Shown here piece by piece: positions 48,656 to 57,205 of a stretch of DNA of 64,000 bases. The stretch is taken from positions 248,001 to 312,000 of the forward strand of contig JAUHWT010000001.1 of assembly GCA_030427145.1 (NCBI GenBank), written 5' to 3'. This DNA comes from Alphaproteobacteria bacterium. Its GTDB lineage: Bacteria > Pseudomonadota > Alphaproteobacteria > Rhodobacterales > Rhodobacteraceae. Position 1 is the first letter of the stretch. Every line of letters starts with the position of its first letter. Below the pieces are notes generated by a model. It did not search any database, was not told the DNA's origin, and saw only the letters and a program-made list of their open reading frames with translations. A program made the position numbers and the translations under genes.

Positions 48656-49096
48656 TTATTTACGCCTGTTTGCGCGACCTGCGTGGCCGAAGACCTCAAC
48701 CAGAAACGCAGTGCTGATTCCGAAGGAAAGCAGCCCCGCAATCGCGGCAAATGTTGCATAGATTCGCAGCCCTTCGCCAAGCACGATGTCGCCGTATCCA
48801 AGCGTGGTATAGGTCACAATGGAAAAGTAAACGGCACCATTCCAGTCTGGAATGACCTCGGTGTGCACGAAAATGAATGCCCAAATCCATATCTGAACCG
48901 TGTGCGACCCAATGACCGCGCCCAGGGCGGTGAGCAGAATGGCAAAAGACTTACCGGGCGTTCTCCAGCCCCGCCCCTCCGCATGTTCCCCTACCCAGGT
49001 GACCACGGGCATGCCGATGGCAAAGGCCATTACGTGAACCACGGTACAGAGAGTTAGAAAGGCGCTGCCCCACAAAATCTGGTGAAAAATGTCCAT
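48656..49096 (-). CDS. two-TM potassium channel family protein
   Basis: Ion channel of 146 aa with membrane helices near residues 5-25, 50-70, 72-80 and 110-135. The selectivity filter TTLGYGDIVLG lies at about residue 95-105, matching the Ion_trans_2 family (TxGYGD). It lacks an RCK regulatory domain. The ATG begins MDIFHQILWGSAF. It sits between the DUF2794 and hspQ genes, all on the minus strand. Likely a potassium leak or osmotic channel; gating signal unknown. Confidence 0.85.
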   Translation of the reverse strand: MDIFHQILWGSAFLTLCTVVHVMAFAIGMPVVTWVGEHAEGRGWRTPGKSFAILLTALGAVIGSHTVQIWIWAFIFVHTEVIPDWNGAVYFSIVTYTTLGYGDIVLGEGLRIYATFAAIAGLLSFGISTAFLVEVFGHAGRANRRK

Positions 49097-49241
49097 CTAA
49101 ACCTGTCCGGCAGAACCGATGAGCATACTGATGTTCGTGGATCTCAGGCGATGATGGGCACCCGCCTGATCGGGGCAATTTCCAGTGCGGTAACAACGCA
49201 TCAGGGTGCAGCCGGCCGTCCTCCAGCCGGCCGGCGACAAA

Positions 49242-49571
49242 TCAGTGCAGGTGGGCGTCCACCGCGTAGCGTCCGCTCTCACGCATAGGACCAAACATTT
49301 CCGCAACTTCGGGATGATCGACCGGATCACCGGATTCATCAGTCACGAGGTTCTGCTCGGACACATAGGCAACGTAGTAGGACGTCTCATTTTCAGCCAG
49401 CAGATGATAGAACGGCTGGTCCTTGTCCGGACGGTTTTCCTCCGGAATGGACTCCCACCACTCATCCGTGTTGCTGAAGGACGGATCCACGTCAAAAATT
49501 ACACCGCGGAACGGATGGAGTTTGTGGCGAACCACCTGCCCAACCGTGAATTTTGCGTACGACGTCAACAT
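49242..49571 (-). CDS. hspQ: heat shock protein HspQ
   Basis: HspQ, 109 aa, a small heat-shock regulator that stimulates Lon activity in enterobacteria. Family segments: AKFTVGQVVRHKLHPFRGVIFDVDP, EWWESIPEENRP, DKDQPFYHLLAEN and YVAYVSEQNLV. The ATG at 49571 aligns with family starts; 49577 adds two residues. A GC-rich repeat (GCCGGC copies at 49211-49216 and 49226-49231) lies just after the stop. It is near clpA, another protein-quality gene. Confidence 0.93.
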   Translation of the reverse strand: MLTSYAKFTVGQVVRHKLHPFRGVIFDVDPSFSNTDEWWESIPEENRPDKDQPFYHLLAENETSYYVAYVSEQNLVTDESGDPVDHPEVAEMFGPMRESGRYAVDAHLH

Positions 49572-49856
49572 AATCATAGAGCCTGAAACATGGTATTACA
49601 CGCCACACCATATAGATGGGGCCGTATCGTGTCCACAGACCAGGACATACTTAAGTGATTGCGGTTAAGGCGACCGAATCAGTGGGTCTGCGCGCGGACG
49701 ATACATGCTGCGGTTGTCTCTGGTAAACCCCCTGTCGTCAGGATCATGGCCCGACAGGGATGTTCGGGCGCATTTTAGGTGAGTTTTTCTTGCATCGGGA
49801 AAATTATCTGCGATCCTGTCGCCGACGTGCAAAAAGACACGCGAGCAGGAACCAAA

Positions 49857-50447
49857 ATGTACTTTTCTAAACGCTTCGGGCGTTTGCTTGTGATCGGCAT
49901 GTTGCTGGGCCTTGTGGCCTGCAGCAGTAACAAGCCCCCGAGTACCGTTGTGGATGCATGCCGGATCAAGGGTGAACGGCCCCACTGGTACAAATCCATG
50001 GTGAAAACCGAAAAGAAATGGGGCGTCCCCGTTTCCGTTCAGATGGCCACGATTGCCCGGGAATCGAGTTTCCAGCATGATGCGCGCCCAACGAAACGTG
50101 TTGGCAGCTGGATCTTCGCAAGGGACGTGCCGCGGTCGTCGGCGCTTGGATTTTCACAGGCGCTGGACGGAACCTGGGACATGTACAAGCAGCAGACCGG
50201 ACGACGGAGCGCGGATCGTACTGATTTCGCAGATTCGTCGGACTTCATTGGCTGGTACATGAGCCACAACGCCAAAATCAACGGCGTTGCCCGCAATGAC
50301 GCCTTCAACCAGTACCTCGCCTACCATGAAGGGTTCAGTGGATACGCCCGTGGAACCTGGCGCGGAAAATCGTGGCTGCCCGTTGTTGCGACGGACGTTC
50401 AGCGATGGGCAAACCGCTACGAATCCCAACTGGCGGGGTGCAGCTGA
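49857..50447 (+). CDS. SLT-domain lipoprotein, lytic transglycosylase-like
   Basis: Protein of 196 aa with a lipoprotein signal (MYFSKRFGRLLVIGMLLGLVAC, lipobox LVAC). The mature part contains VSVQMATIARESSFQHDA, with a Glu in the position of the SLT catalytic residue, SALGFSQALDGTWDMY, and a C-terminal YLAYHEGFSGYARGTW. It resembles lytic transglycosylases that cleave peptidoglycan, but the fold is short. It would act in the periplasm, lipid-anchored. ATG 49857 (GCAGGA upstream) is the natural start; the longer frame begins at 49779. Confidence 0.82.
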   Translation: MYFSKRFGRLLVIGMLLGLVACSSNKPPSTVVDACRIKGERPHWYKSMVKTEKKWGVPVSVQMATIARESSFQHDARPTKRVGSWIFARDVPRSSALGFSQALDGTWDMYKQQTGRRSADRTDFADSSDFIGWYMSHNAKINGVARNDAFNQYLAYHEGFSGYARGTWRGKSWLPVVATDVQRWANRYESQLAGCS

Positions 50448-50543
50448 GGTCGCTTGGTTTTGGAAACAATTTCCAGAGGCAAACGCAACTGTTGACCGTC
50501 GCGGGGCATCCCCCCTAACCTTTCCAAAACAGGGGGTGCCGGG

Positions 50544-51464
50544 ATGGACAGGTTCGCCGAACTGGAGGCGTTCGTAAACGTCGTCGATAATGGTGGCTTC
50601 ACTGAGGCCGCCAGAAAGATGGGCGTTTCCAAATCGGCGATCTCGAAAAGTGTATCCGCTCTGGAAGCCCGCCTGGCCGTGCGGCTGCTAAACCGTACCA
50701 CCCGCCGCGTCAGCCCCACGGAAGTTGGCCTGGCGTACTATGATCGAGCCATAGATGTCCTGAAGGATGTGAACGACGCGGACAGCCTCGTCACCTCGAT
50801 GCAGGCCAGCCCGCGGGGGTCTTTAAAAGTCTCCGCCCCCGTCAACTTCGGTATCGGACATCTTTCCTCGGCGGCCGCGCGGTTTCTGACCCGCTATGAG
50901 GATGTCGACATCAACATGGTGCTGGACGACCGGTTTGTGGAACTGGTTGCGGAAGGATTCGACGTCGCCATTCGAATCGGCACACTCGACGACAGCTCGC
51001 TCAAGGCCCGCAAACTTGCTGAGACCCGCATGACCCTTGTGGCTTCGGAGGGGTATCTGAAACGTTTCGGCACGCCCAAGACCCTGGAGGATCTGAGTTC
51101 GCACAACCTCCTTCACTACTCGCACCTGTCCAGCAGCAATTACTGGAAGCTCAAAAGCCAGTCAGGCGAGGTCCGGCAGGTCAGGGTGGGCGGTCGTCTT
51201 ACGGTAAACAACGGCGCGTCCCTGAAAATGGCGGCAATCGCGGGGCTGGGAATCGCTCACATTCCCACCTTCATAGTCGGATGCTCCGTGGAACAGGGCG
51301 ATCTGGTGCGGCTGCTGCCGGATTTGAGGTTCGATCCAATGGGCGTTCATGCGGTTTACCCGTCAGGCCGGTTCATGCAGCCGAAACTGCGGGCGTTCAT
51401 CGATTTCCTCGTGGAGCATTTCCGTACGGTCGATACCGACAACTGGCCGATCGGCGCGACCTGA
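50544..51464 (+). CDS. LysR family transcriptional regulator
   Basis: LysR-type regulator of 306 aa. The N-terminal winged HTH is in LEAFVNVVDNGGFTEAARKMGVSKSAISKSV, residues about 7-37, followed by a type 2 periplasmic-binding-like effector domain. The subgroup resembles the CrgA/AaeR-like proteins (NRTTRRVSPTEVGLAYY). It converges on the AhpD-like gene of the carnitine operon; a regulatory link is possible but unproven, as LysR proteins usually control a divergent neighbour. Confidence 0.9.
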   Translation: MDRFAELEAFVNVVDNGGFTEAARKMGVSKSAISKSVSALEARLAVRLLNRTTRRVSPTEVGLAYYDRAIDVLKDVNDADSLVTSMQASPRGSLKVSAPVNFGIGHLSSAAARFLTRYEDVDINMVLDDRFVELVAEGFDVAIRIGTLDDSSLKARKLAETRMTLVASEGYLKRFGTPKTLEDLSSHNLLHYSHLSSSNYWKLKSQSGEVRQVRVGGRLTVNNGASLKMAAIAGLGIAHIPTFIVGCSVEQGDLVRLLPDLRFDPMGVHAVYPSGRFMQPKLRAFIDFLVEHFRTVDTDNWPIGAT

Positions 51465-51468
51465 ATCG

Positions 51469-52035
51469 TCAGGACCGCGCCATCGCGTGGTATTCCGGGT
51501 TTGGCCGCATATCCACCGCGCTCGCCATGCGGTTGGTCATGTTGTAAAATGACGCGACGCTGGCGATATCCCAGATGTCCCGGTCGCTGAAGCCGTGATC
51601 GCGCAGAACCTGGCGGTCGGCTTCCTCAATCGAAGCGCTGGCGCGTGTCATCTTTATGGAGAAATCCAGCATCGCCCGCTGGCGCGGCTCGAGTGGGGTC
51701 ACCCGGTAATTGAAGGCAATCATCTCCCCAAGTTCGGGATTGCCCGACAGACTGCGTACCGCGGCCCCATGCGCAACCAGGCAGTAGAAACATCCATTCT
51801 CGGACGAAACAGCAACCGCGATCATCTCCCGCTCAAGTTTGCTCAGCCCGCTCTCGCCTAGCATCAGATCATTGTAGAGCGCAGTAAACGCATTCAGCTT
51901 GTCGATGTCGTGTGAATAGGCCCGCAGGACATTCGGAACCAGACCGAGTTTTTCCTGGCAGATGTCAAAATACCGCTGCGTTTCATCGGGCAACGGCTCC
52001 ACTGGCGGAAGATTGAGGGCGGTCGGCTGTTCCAT
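51469..52035 (-). CDS. peroxidase-related (AhpD-like) protein
   Basis: Protein of 188 aa of the carboxymuconolactone decarboxylase/AhpD-like superfamily. The active site ENGCFYCLVAHGAAVR has the CxxC pair with a downstream His, typical of alkylhydroperoxidase-type enzymes. Earlier residues (LGLVPNVLRAYSH) match the peroxidase-related subfamily. ATG 52035 follows GGGGAG. It is the last gene of a run of four on the minus strand that begins with carnitine degradation genes; a role in that pathway is unknown. Confidence 0.85.
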   Translation of the reverse strand: MEQPTALNLPPVEPLPDETQRYFDICQEKLGLVPNVLRAYSHDIDKLNAFTALYNDLMLGESGLSKLEREMIAVAVSSENGCFYCLVAHGAAVRSLSGNPELGEMIAFNYRVTPLEPRQRAMLDFSIKMTRASASIEEADRQVLRDHGFSDRDIWDIASVASFYNMTNRMASAVDMRPNPEYHAMARS

Positions 52036-52049
52036 CGTAACTCCCCGGA

Positions 52050-52751
52050 TCAATCCTGTTGTATCCTGTAATGGTACCTCGCCCGTTCCTCCATTCCCAG
52101 TCCGGCATAGAGCGCCCGGGCACCCGCGTTCGCTTCAGTCACCGCCAGGGAAAGAAGACCGGCATTCCGCATTTTCGCCCAGGCGGCCGCCGCACGGGTG
52201 ACACGCGCGCCCACTCCGCGCCGTCGCGCCGTTGGCAAAACCTCAAGCGCGTGAAGCATGGCGACACCATCGTGTATCGCGACAAATCCGGCGGCAACCG
52301 GCCGGTCACCCTCCCGACCCATGATCCATGTCTTCGGCCCCAGCGCTCTGCCCATCACGGCCAAACGGTCGCGCCCAATGCCTCCGCCCAACCAGATTTC
52401 CGCCATACCGGCCAGCGGCGCCTCGCAGAAGATGGTCGTCTCATTCAAGTCACCGCTCGCCAGTTCATGGCTGGGACCTGCCATTATGACGGTATGATCG
52501 CGCGCAAAGTAGCCTCGTGCGGCAAGGCGCGCATCGAGGTCCTCTTGGTGATCCCGCACCTGAAACAACAGGGGTTGTCCCCATCCGCGCATGGTGGTCT
52601 CGGCAGTTTCCAGATCACCGGCATTACCCACGAGGCTCGCGGCGGTCACACGGTTTCCGCCACCGGTACTGCGCCGCAGGAGCCACGGGCCTTTTGTACA
52701 GGTCTCCTCGGCCGGCCATGTCGCGGCCAAAACCTCATAAAGGTCGGCCAT
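52050..52751 (-). CDS. GNAT family N-acetyltransferase
   Basis: GNAT protein of 233 aa. The acetyl-CoA binding motif is in LEVLPTARRRGVGARVTRAAAAWA and the C-terminal AVTEANAGARALYAGLGM is conserved. The N-terminal 120 residues look like a degenerate first GNAT-type domain, so it may be a pseudo-duplicated form. ATG 52751 lies 4 bp after the carnitine dehydrogenase fusion stop, so the two are co-transcribed. A role in carnitine or betaine metabolism has no precedent I know; it may act on an aminoacyl or betaine-like substrate. Confidence 0.78.
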   Translation of the reverse strand: MADLYEVLAATWPAEETCTKGPWLLRRSTGGGNRVTAASLVGNAGDLETAETTMRGWGQPLLFQVRDHQEDLDARLAARGYFARDHTVIMAGPSHELASGDLNETTIFCEAPLAGMAEIWLGGGIGRDRLAVMGRALGPKTWIMGREGDRPVAAGFVAIHDGVAMLHALEVLPTARRRGVGARVTRAAAAWAKMRNAGLLSLAVTEANAGARALYAGLGMEERARYHYRIQQD

Positions 52752-52755
52752 GCGG

Positions 52756-54210
52756 CTAGTCTCTCTGACCGACAAAGCGTCCGGCCTGCTCCGGCCGCGG
52801 CATTCCGGCATGGGCAGCCGCATAACCCGCCAGCTTCTCCATCACTTCCGGGGCCGGCAGACAGGTTGCCCGCGTGGTCAGATCGACATGCAGGAGGAAC
52901 GTCTCCACCGTCGCGGCAAGCCGTCCGTCGCCGCCGTAAAGCCGGTTGAAGAGGTGCATTTTCTTGCCCTCGCCGAGCAGGACCTGTGTGGTCACTGTCA
53001 GCCTTTCGCCTTCCCTGAGTTCGCTCAGATAGCAAAGGTGGTTTTCGGCCGTGAAGTAGCTTTTGCCACCTGCGATATAGTCCGCATCCGCACCGACCAG
53101 TTCCATGAACCGGTCCGAGGCCTGCGCCGACGCCACGAGGTAATTCGCCTCGTTCATGTGCCCATTATAGTCGGTCCATGTCTGCGGAATTTGCCGATCC
53201 ACAGTAACGGGACAGCCGTCAGGCCCTGTTGTCGTGTCCACCAGGGTCAGATCATGCTCGTTGACCGTGCCGCCCGCACCGGACCCTGAGGCCCGCAACG
53301 CGCGGATCATGCCCACGAGGTTATCGTCGCGCAGCCGTTCCAGCTCGCGAATGGACCTTCCACCCGACTGCGCATCGGACTGCGCAACAATCCTGTCCAC
53401 GAGTTCGGGTGTAAACTCCGGCACGTCCATGAGTTTCGTCCAGGGCCACTCCAGCGCCGGACCGAACTGTTCGATAAAATGCCGCATCCCGGCCTCTCCA
53501 CCGGCAATCCGGTAGGTTTCGAACAGCCCCATCTGAGCCCAGCGCAGACCGAAGCCATACCGGATCGCGTCGTCCAGTTCCTCAGTCGTGCAGATCCCAT
53601 CATTGATCAGCCAAAGCCCCTCGCGCCAAACCGCCTCCAACATGCGGTCGGCGATGTGCGCGTCGATCTCCTTGCGCACGACGAGAGGTTTCATTCCCAC
53701 GGACTGCAGGTCCCGAACCACCGCATCGACGGTCTCAGCCGTGTTTGCCGCCGTCGGCACGACCTCCACCAGCGGCAACAGGTAGACGGGGTTGAAAGGA
53801 TGGGTGACGAGAATCTTCTCAGGATTGCGCGCACCGTCCTGAAGCTGCGAAGGACGGAAACCGGACGTCGACGACCCCACGACCGCAGCCGGGTTAACCG
53901 CCTGAATGCGGGCATAGGTCTCCTGCTTCAGTTCCAGACGCTCGGGAACACATTCCTGAACCCACTCTACGCCTGAAACCGCTTCCTCCAGCGTATCACA
54001 AAACGTAAGTTTCCCCTCGCCTGGCAGGGCCCGGTCATAGAGCGACGGCAGCGACCGCCGCGCGTTTCCCAGAACGGCATTGATTTTGCGGGCTGCGTCC
54101 GGATCTGGATCATAGACGTTGACGTCCCGGCCATTGAGCAGGAACCGCGCCACCCAGCCTCCCCCGATGACGCCGCCGCCGACTATCGCTGCCCTGGCTG
54201 CCCCAGTCAT
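52756..54210 (-). CDS. carnitine 3-dehydrogenase fused to betainyl-CoA thioesterase
   Basis: Fusion of 484 aa. Residues about 1-310 form a 3-hydroxyacyl-CoA-dehydrogenase-like enzyme: NAD motif GGGVIGGGWVARFL, then VPERLELKQE and THPFNPVYLLPLVEV. It oxidises L-carnitine to 3-dehydrocarnitine. Residues about 335-460 form a hot-dog thioesterase (TWTDYNGHMNEANYL, FLLHVDL) for betainyl-CoA. This fusion is known in carnitine catabolism. It overlaps the BKACE gene by four bases, and both fit the pathway carnitine to betaine. The product would be glycine betaine plus acetyl units. Confidence 0.9.
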   Translation of the reverse strand: MTGAARAAIVGGGVIGGGWVARFLLNGRDVNVYDPDPDAARKINAVLGNARRSLPSLYDRALPGEGKLTFCDTLEEAVSGVEWVQECVPERLELKQETYARIQAVNPAAVVGSSTSGFRPSQLQDGARNPEKILVTHPFNPVYLLPLVEVVPTAANTAETVDAVVRDLQSVGMKPLVVRKEIDAHIADRMLEAVWREGLWLINDGICTTEELDDAIRYGFGLRWAQMGLFETYRIAGGEAGMRHFIEQFGPALEWPWTKLMDVPEFTPELVDRIVAQSDAQSGGRSIRELERLRDDNLVGMIRALRASGSGAGGTVNEHDLTLVDTTTGPDGCPVTVDRQIPQTWTDYNGHMNEANYLVASAQASDRFMELVGADADYIAGGKSYFTAENHLCYLSELREGERLTVTTQVLLGEGKKMHLFNRLYGGDGRLAATVETFLLHVDLTTRATCLPAPEVMEKLAGYAAAHAGMPRPEQAGRFVGQRD

Positions 54211-55118
54211 TTCGGCATCCTTTTGGTCAAACCCAGTTTGCTGCGGACGTCCTCGGGGCCCATGAGCGACGAGCCAAGATCCATCACGATCCGCGCGGCC
54301 TTTTCAACCAGCTGCGCATTGGTGGCGAAAACCCCTTTTTCCAGCATCAGATTGTCCTCAAGACCAACGCGAACGTTTCCACCCGCAAGGACCGACGCGG
54401 CAACATACGGCATCTGATCACGACCCAAAGAAAACGCAGACCACGCCCAGTCGGCCGGCACGTTGTTGACCATCGCCATAAACGTGTTGAGATCATTCGG
54501 CGCCCCCCAGGGCACACCCATGCAAAGTTGCACCAGCGCCTGGGATGCCAGAACACCCTCACTCACCAGTTGCTTCGCAAACCACAGATGCCCGGTATCA
54601 AAGGCCTCGATCTCCGGCTTGACCCCCAGTTCGGTCATCATCCCACCCATCGCCCTCAGCATCCCCGGCGTATTGGTCATGACGTAGTCGGCCTCGGCGA
54701 AGTTCATGGTGCCGCAGTCGAGCGTGCAAATCTCCGGCAGACACTCCACCACATGCGCCATGCGCTCGGTCGCGCCCGCCATATCCGTGCCTTCGGAATT
54801 CAGCGGCAGGGGCTGCTCCGTGGAGCCAAAAACCATATCGCCGCCCATACCAGCAGTCAGGTTCAGAACAACATCCGTGCCGGAGGACCGGATCAGTTCG
54901 GTCACTTCGCGGTAGAGCTCCACTTTCCTCGAAGGCACACCGGTTTCCGGATCGCGCACATGGCAGTGAACAATGGCGGCACCGGCTTTGGCGGCATCGA
55001 TCGCGCTTTCGGCGATTTGTTTGGGACTGCGCGGCACATGCGGAGAACGGTCCTGCGTGCTGCCCGACCCCGTAATGGCGGCGGTGATGAAAACGTGGCG
55101 GTTCGCGGCAAGAGGCAT
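54207..55118 (-). CDS. beta-keto acid cleavage enzyme (BKACE), dehydrocarnitine type
   Basis: BKACE family protein of 303 aa. It condenses a beta-keto acid with acetyl-CoA and cleaves it to acetoacetate and an acyl-CoA, here probably 3-dehydrocarnitine to betainyl-CoA. Zinc ligands: His in IVHCHVRDPETG, and the Glu and His in EAFDTGHLWF; also NLTAGMGGD and DCGTMNFAEAD. It is the first gene of the operon. The coupled dehydrogenase/thioesterase supports the substrate. No carnitine transporter is beside it. Confidence 0.92.
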   Translation of the reverse strand: MPLAANRHVFITAAITGSGSTQDRSPHVPRSPKQIAESAIDAAKAGAAIVHCHVRDPETGVPSRKVELYREVTELIRSSGTDVVLNLTAGMGGDMVFGSTEQPLPLNSEGTDMAGATERMAHVVECLPEICTLDCGTMNFAEADYVMTNTPGMLRAMGGMMTELGVKPEIEAFDTGHLWFAKQLVSEGVLASQALVQLCMGVPWGAPNDLNTFMAMVNNVPADWAWSAFSLGRDQMPYVAASVLAGGNVRVGLEDNLMLEKGVFATNAQLVEKAARIVMDLGSSLMGPEDVRSKLGLTKRMPK

Positions 55119-55365
55119 GAAACAGGTCCGTTCTTCGGAGATTTGATTGGGTCAGGGTTTGGGCCCGGATGCTAGGAGGGAAACACGGCGCAGACCATGC
55201 CGAATTTTGCAGGTTCAATGCGGATTTCGCGACGAATTGCGATTTCAGGCCATGCCCCCTCCAGCCATATCCCCGCCGCCGCCTCGTGAATTTTTTGCGA
55301 ACCCCGTACCTGCCCAGCGCCAATATGCTAGTTCAGGCGCGGATGTGTTTTAGGATATTTTATAA

Positions 55366-57165
55366 ATGGAATTCAGGCTTTCTTCCACGCTGGGCGGTTC
55401 CGACCGCTACCCCAGAATCTTGGAACTCGACAACGGCAATCTTCTCACCATCTGGTCCGACCTCGGCCGAGATCCGGGCTACGATGGCGCAACGGGTGTC
55501 TTTGCCGAGATTTTCAGTTCGGATCTCGTTCCCCTCACCCTGGAATTCTCCCTCCAGACAAACACTCCCGGCGACGATTACCGCCCCAGGGCCGCAGCAC
55601 TTAAAAACGGCTTTGTGGTCGCCTGGGACAAGCAGGACGACGGCGGCTATTTGTTTTCGGGAAATTTCCGGCTGTTCAACAATGACGGCACACCCGCGGG
55701 AAAACAGGTGGAGTTTGCCAGCGATGACAGGGACGACGTTCGCATCCAGGACGTCGAGGCGCTGAAAGATGGTGGGTTTGCCATCGTCACGGCAGAGGGT
55801 TACCTGAACACGATTCACGATATTGTGGTCTACGAGTACGACGCTGACGGGGAATTCGAGAAGAGCAGGAAGCTCGCCACGGCCGATGACATCGGCAACA
55901 GCTACTTTCTCGACCTTCCCCAGGCGGATCTGACCATCCATGACAGTGGGGCCGTGCTGACCTGGTGGGAAGGCAACGACACGACCCGGCTTGAGGACTC
56001 GGTCTATGCCGCCGCCTTCAAAAAGTCGTGGAAACCGGACAGCGATCCGGTAGTCATCTCACCGACCGAACTGCCAAAAGGCGCGATCTCGGACCCGCAT
56101 GACGACGATACCCACGCAAGCTCGGTTGCCCTGCCGAACGGGGACCGGGTCGTGATCTGGACGGCGGAACATGACGATGACGGCACTGCTGATTCCGACG
56201 TTCTGTTCCGTCTGATCGACGCCACCGGCCAGACCGCAGGCAGGGTCCGTACTCTGGAGCCGGGCACCGAGGGCCAGGAGCAGGTCGCGCAGGATATCGT
56301 ACATCTCGGCGGGGGCTTCACGCTCGGGATCTATGCTGATGAGGACACTCATGCGGGCGGATACTGGGATTTCCATGCCCATCTCATGGGGCAGGTTTTC
56401 ACGCCGCAGGGAAAGGTCTTCGGGTCGGCCTTTCAGATCACGGAAACCCTGCAGGAAGATGTCTACAGGGGTGATTTCGAGCTGCTCAAAAATGGCGGTC
56501 TGGCCGGAGTCTGGGAAGCAGACAGCACGACCGGTTACCGCATCGATACCTACGCGACCGTACTTGGCTCTGATGTCGGGGCTTTCGGCGTGGAAACACG
56601 CGACGGCCTGGTTGCCGGCACACCCGATAACGACAAGCTCTCCGGATCTTCCAGTGGGGATTTCATCATCGGCGCATCCGGCAGCGACCGGATCAAATCC
56701 GGTGCGGGTCGCGACGTGGTGCTTGGCGGGGACGGAAAGGACAAACTGTCCGGAGGCAAAGGCGACGACGTGATTTTCGGCGGCGGCTACCGCGACCGGA
56801 TTGAAGGCGATAATGGCAACGACACGCTTTTTGGTGACCGTGGCGATGATGGCCTGAAAGGCGGCAGCGGCGCGGATATGCTGTCCGGTGGAAAAGGTGA
56901 CGACAGGCTGAAGGGCGGAAAAGGAGGGGATGTCTTCGTCTTTGATGCCGGCAAGGACAGGATCGTCGATTTTGGACGCGGCAATGACGAAATCTGGATT
57001 GATGGTGACGTCGTCGGCGGCTCCAAGCCAGCAGTAAACAAAGTCATGGATTACGCCGAAACGAAAAACGGCAACATCATTATCGATTTCGGCGAAGGAG
57101 ACAGGCTGCGCATCGATGATTTCACCAATATGTCCGAACTGGAAGACGCGCTGCTGATCTTGTGA
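55366..57165 (+). CDS. RTX calcium-binding protein with seven N-terminal repeats
   Basis: Protein of 599 aa without a signal peptide. The C-terminal half (residues about 395-530) holds RTX nonapeptide repeats (GGxGxDxLx type, e.g. GGDGKDKLSGGKGDDVIFGG), the Ca2+-binding roll of type I secreted proteins, and the last 60 residues would be the secretion signal. The N-terminal part has seven repeats of about 58 residues, each with a variant of L-x-N/D/G-G and a Trp or aromatic (starts at about 21, 79, 133, 191, 256, 314, 374). This suggests a seven-bladed beta-propeller. No ABC exporter lies nearby. No enzyme motif is evident; adhesion or binding is plausible. Confidence 0.88.
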   Translation: MEFRLSSTLGGSDRYPRILELDNGNLLTIWSDLGRDPGYDGATGVFAEIFSSDLVPLTLEFSLQTNTPGDDYRPRAAALKNGFVVAWDKQDDGGYLFSGNFRLFNNDGTPAGKQVEFASDDRDDVRIQDVEALKDGGFAIVTAEGYLNTIHDIVVYEYDADGEFEKSRKLATADDIGNSYFLDLPQADLTIHDSGAVLTWWEGNDTTRLEDSVYAAAFKKSWKPDSDPVVISPTELPKGAISDPHDDDTHASSVALPNGDRVVIWTAEHDDDGTADSDVLFRLIDATGQTAGRVRTLEPGTEGQEQVAQDIVHLGGGFTLGIYADEDTHAGGYWDFHAHLMGQVFTPQGKVFGSAFQITETLQEDVYRGDFELLKNGGLAGVWEADSTTGYRIDTYATVLGSDVGAFGVETRDGLVAGTPDNDKLSGSSSGDFIIGASGSDRIKSGAGRDVVLGGDGKDKLSGGKGDDVIFGGGYRDRIEGDNGNDTLFGDRGDDGLKGGSGADMLSGGKGDDRLKGGKGGDVFVFDAGKDRIVDFGRGNDEIWIDGDVVGGSKPAVNKVMDYAETKNGNIIIDFGEGDRLRIDDFTNMSELEDALLIL

Positions 57166-57174
57166 GGTAGAGAT

Positions 57175-57196
57175 GGCCCGGCGATATCGCCGGGCC
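57175..57196. terminator. perfect palindrome between RTX gene and leuC
   Basis: A 22-bp perfect palindrome (starts GGCCCGGCGA, ends its complement) lies 9 bp after the RTX stop and 9 bp before the leuC stop. It can form a stem for both transcripts, but no T-run follows. Confidence 0.55.
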
Positions 57197-57205
57197 AGGA
57201 CTTAA

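Noticed and set aside
49578-49660. Possible heat-shock promoter for hspQ (CCCCATCT on the minus strand)
   Set aside because: A -10-like sequence is present, but no CTTG element lies at a suitable spacing.
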